From Clostridia bacterium (GTDB lineage: Bacteria; Bacillota; Peptococcia; DRI-13; DTU073), in assembly GCA_012842035.1 (NCBI GenBank), contig DUTO01000046.1:1-12602 (forward strand): DNA of 12,602 nucleotides, read 5' to 3'. The number at the start of each line of letters is the position of its first letter. Within the stretch, counting starts at the first letter, position 1. Shown piece by piece: positions 12,451 to 12,602 of this stretch. The notes beneath the pieces were generated by a model. It was not told where the DNA came from. It ran no database searches and worked only from the letters and a program-made list of their open reading frames with translations. The translations under genes and the position numbers were made by a program.

Positions 12451-12602
12451 GCAAAGGGTTAGATTATCTTAGGTTATGGACAAGGTCGCGGTCGCGTATA
12501 TCACCCCTTTCATTTATAGTATATCCTAAGTATATACAAGAAGTCAATTAGATATACGCGACCGCGACCTTGTCCATAACCTAAGATAATCTAACCCTTT
12601 GC
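12451..12602. repeat. Perfect 52-bp inverted repeat with 48-bp spacer, possibly MITE-like or a contig-end fold-back
   Basis: Bases 12451-12502 are the exact reverse complement of 12551-12602, with no mismatch over 52 bp; the spacer is 12503-12550. The right arm ends at the last base of the window, so its true length is unknown. Each arm contains a GC-rich GGTCGC duplication (12484-12495 in the left arm) that stands out in this AT-rich sequence. No transposase frame is present and target duplications cannot be judged because the right flank is missing. It could be a short non-autonomous element, the end of a larger insertion sequence, an invertible segment, or an assembly artefact. Confidence 0.8.
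12518..12547 (-). promoter_or_regulatory. Possible promoter inside the spacer of the inverted repeat, minus strand
   Basis: On the minus strand TTGACT (12547-12542) is followed after 18 bases by TATACT (12523-12518). Downstream, AAAGGGGTGAT (12510-12500) resembles a strong ribosome binding site, but no start codon follows at the right distance; the nearest frame closes within about 15 codons. Transcription would run left through the left arm to the minus-strand terminator. Confidence 0.4.

Larger units (their letters stand above)
12262..12602. other. Gene-free right end with clustered fold-backs
   Basis: No reading frame with a credible start and ribosome binding site was found on either strand in these 341 bases. 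The stretch contains, in order, an unstructured AT-rich part (12262-12334), a 17-bp perfect hairpin, a minus-strand terminator, and a large perfect inverted repeat reaching the last base. No intrinsic terminator for the tRNA transcript was seen on the + strand. Confidence 0.7.

Noticed and set aside
12460..12512. Minus-strand mini-frame starting at ATG 12512 inside the inverted repeat
   Set aside because: Its ATG precedes rather than follows the ribosome-binding-site-like sequence, and it closes after about 14 codons; nothing supports translation.

Overview
The window looks like a chromosomal piece of a low-GC, spore-forming Clostridia (Bacillota), probably of the Peptococcaceae/Syntrophomonas type. 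This rests on the conserved order rpsF-ssb-rpsR, yybS-gdpP-rplI and dnaB, on the strong AGGAGG-type ribosome binding sites with frequent TTG and GTG starts, on the encoded CCA of the tRNA, and on a LonC protease, a family described only from endospore formers. The lineage is inferred; no 16S sequence is present. All genes read on the + strand.

Layout. Bases 1-234 are the 3' end of a gene whose product ends in a bacterial Ig-like (Big_2) domain. From 300 to 2761 come a BusR-like GntR/RCK_C regulator, a CvpA-family membrane protein, a HEAT-repeat protein and a small DUF951 protein. A good promoter (2755-2783) and a folded leader precede rpsF-ssb-rpsR (2866-3840), which ends in a rho-independent terminator (3854-3880). 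A second potentially structured leader (3902-3970) precedes a gene series of a MazG-like protein, YybS (DUF2232), GdpP, ribosomal protein L9, LonC, DnaB and a COG2509-type FAD-dependent oxidoreductase (3985-12131). A tRNA-Lys(TTT) with its own promoter follows at 12185-12261.

The last 341 bases (12262-12602) hold no gene that I can support but are rich in fold-backs: a 17-bp perfect hairpin, a minus-strand terminator, and a perfect 52-bp inverted repeat around a 48-bp spacer that runs to the very last base. The two ends (a cut gene on the left, an inverted repeat on the right) suggest this could be a whole assembly contig.

Working together. Most of the window is a replication and translation housekeeping block: S6, S18 and L9 for the ribosome, SSB and DnaB for the replication fork. 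Threaded through it is a c-di-AMP theme: a probable c-di-AMP-responsive regulator at the left and a c-di-AMP phosphodiesterase (GdpP) in the middle. The GdpP is unusual because it has no room for a PAS domain and has a single membrane segment. No clear defence system, prophage or complete transposon is visible. The most unusual signals are the shortened GdpP, the two RNA leaders and the right-end inverted repeat.
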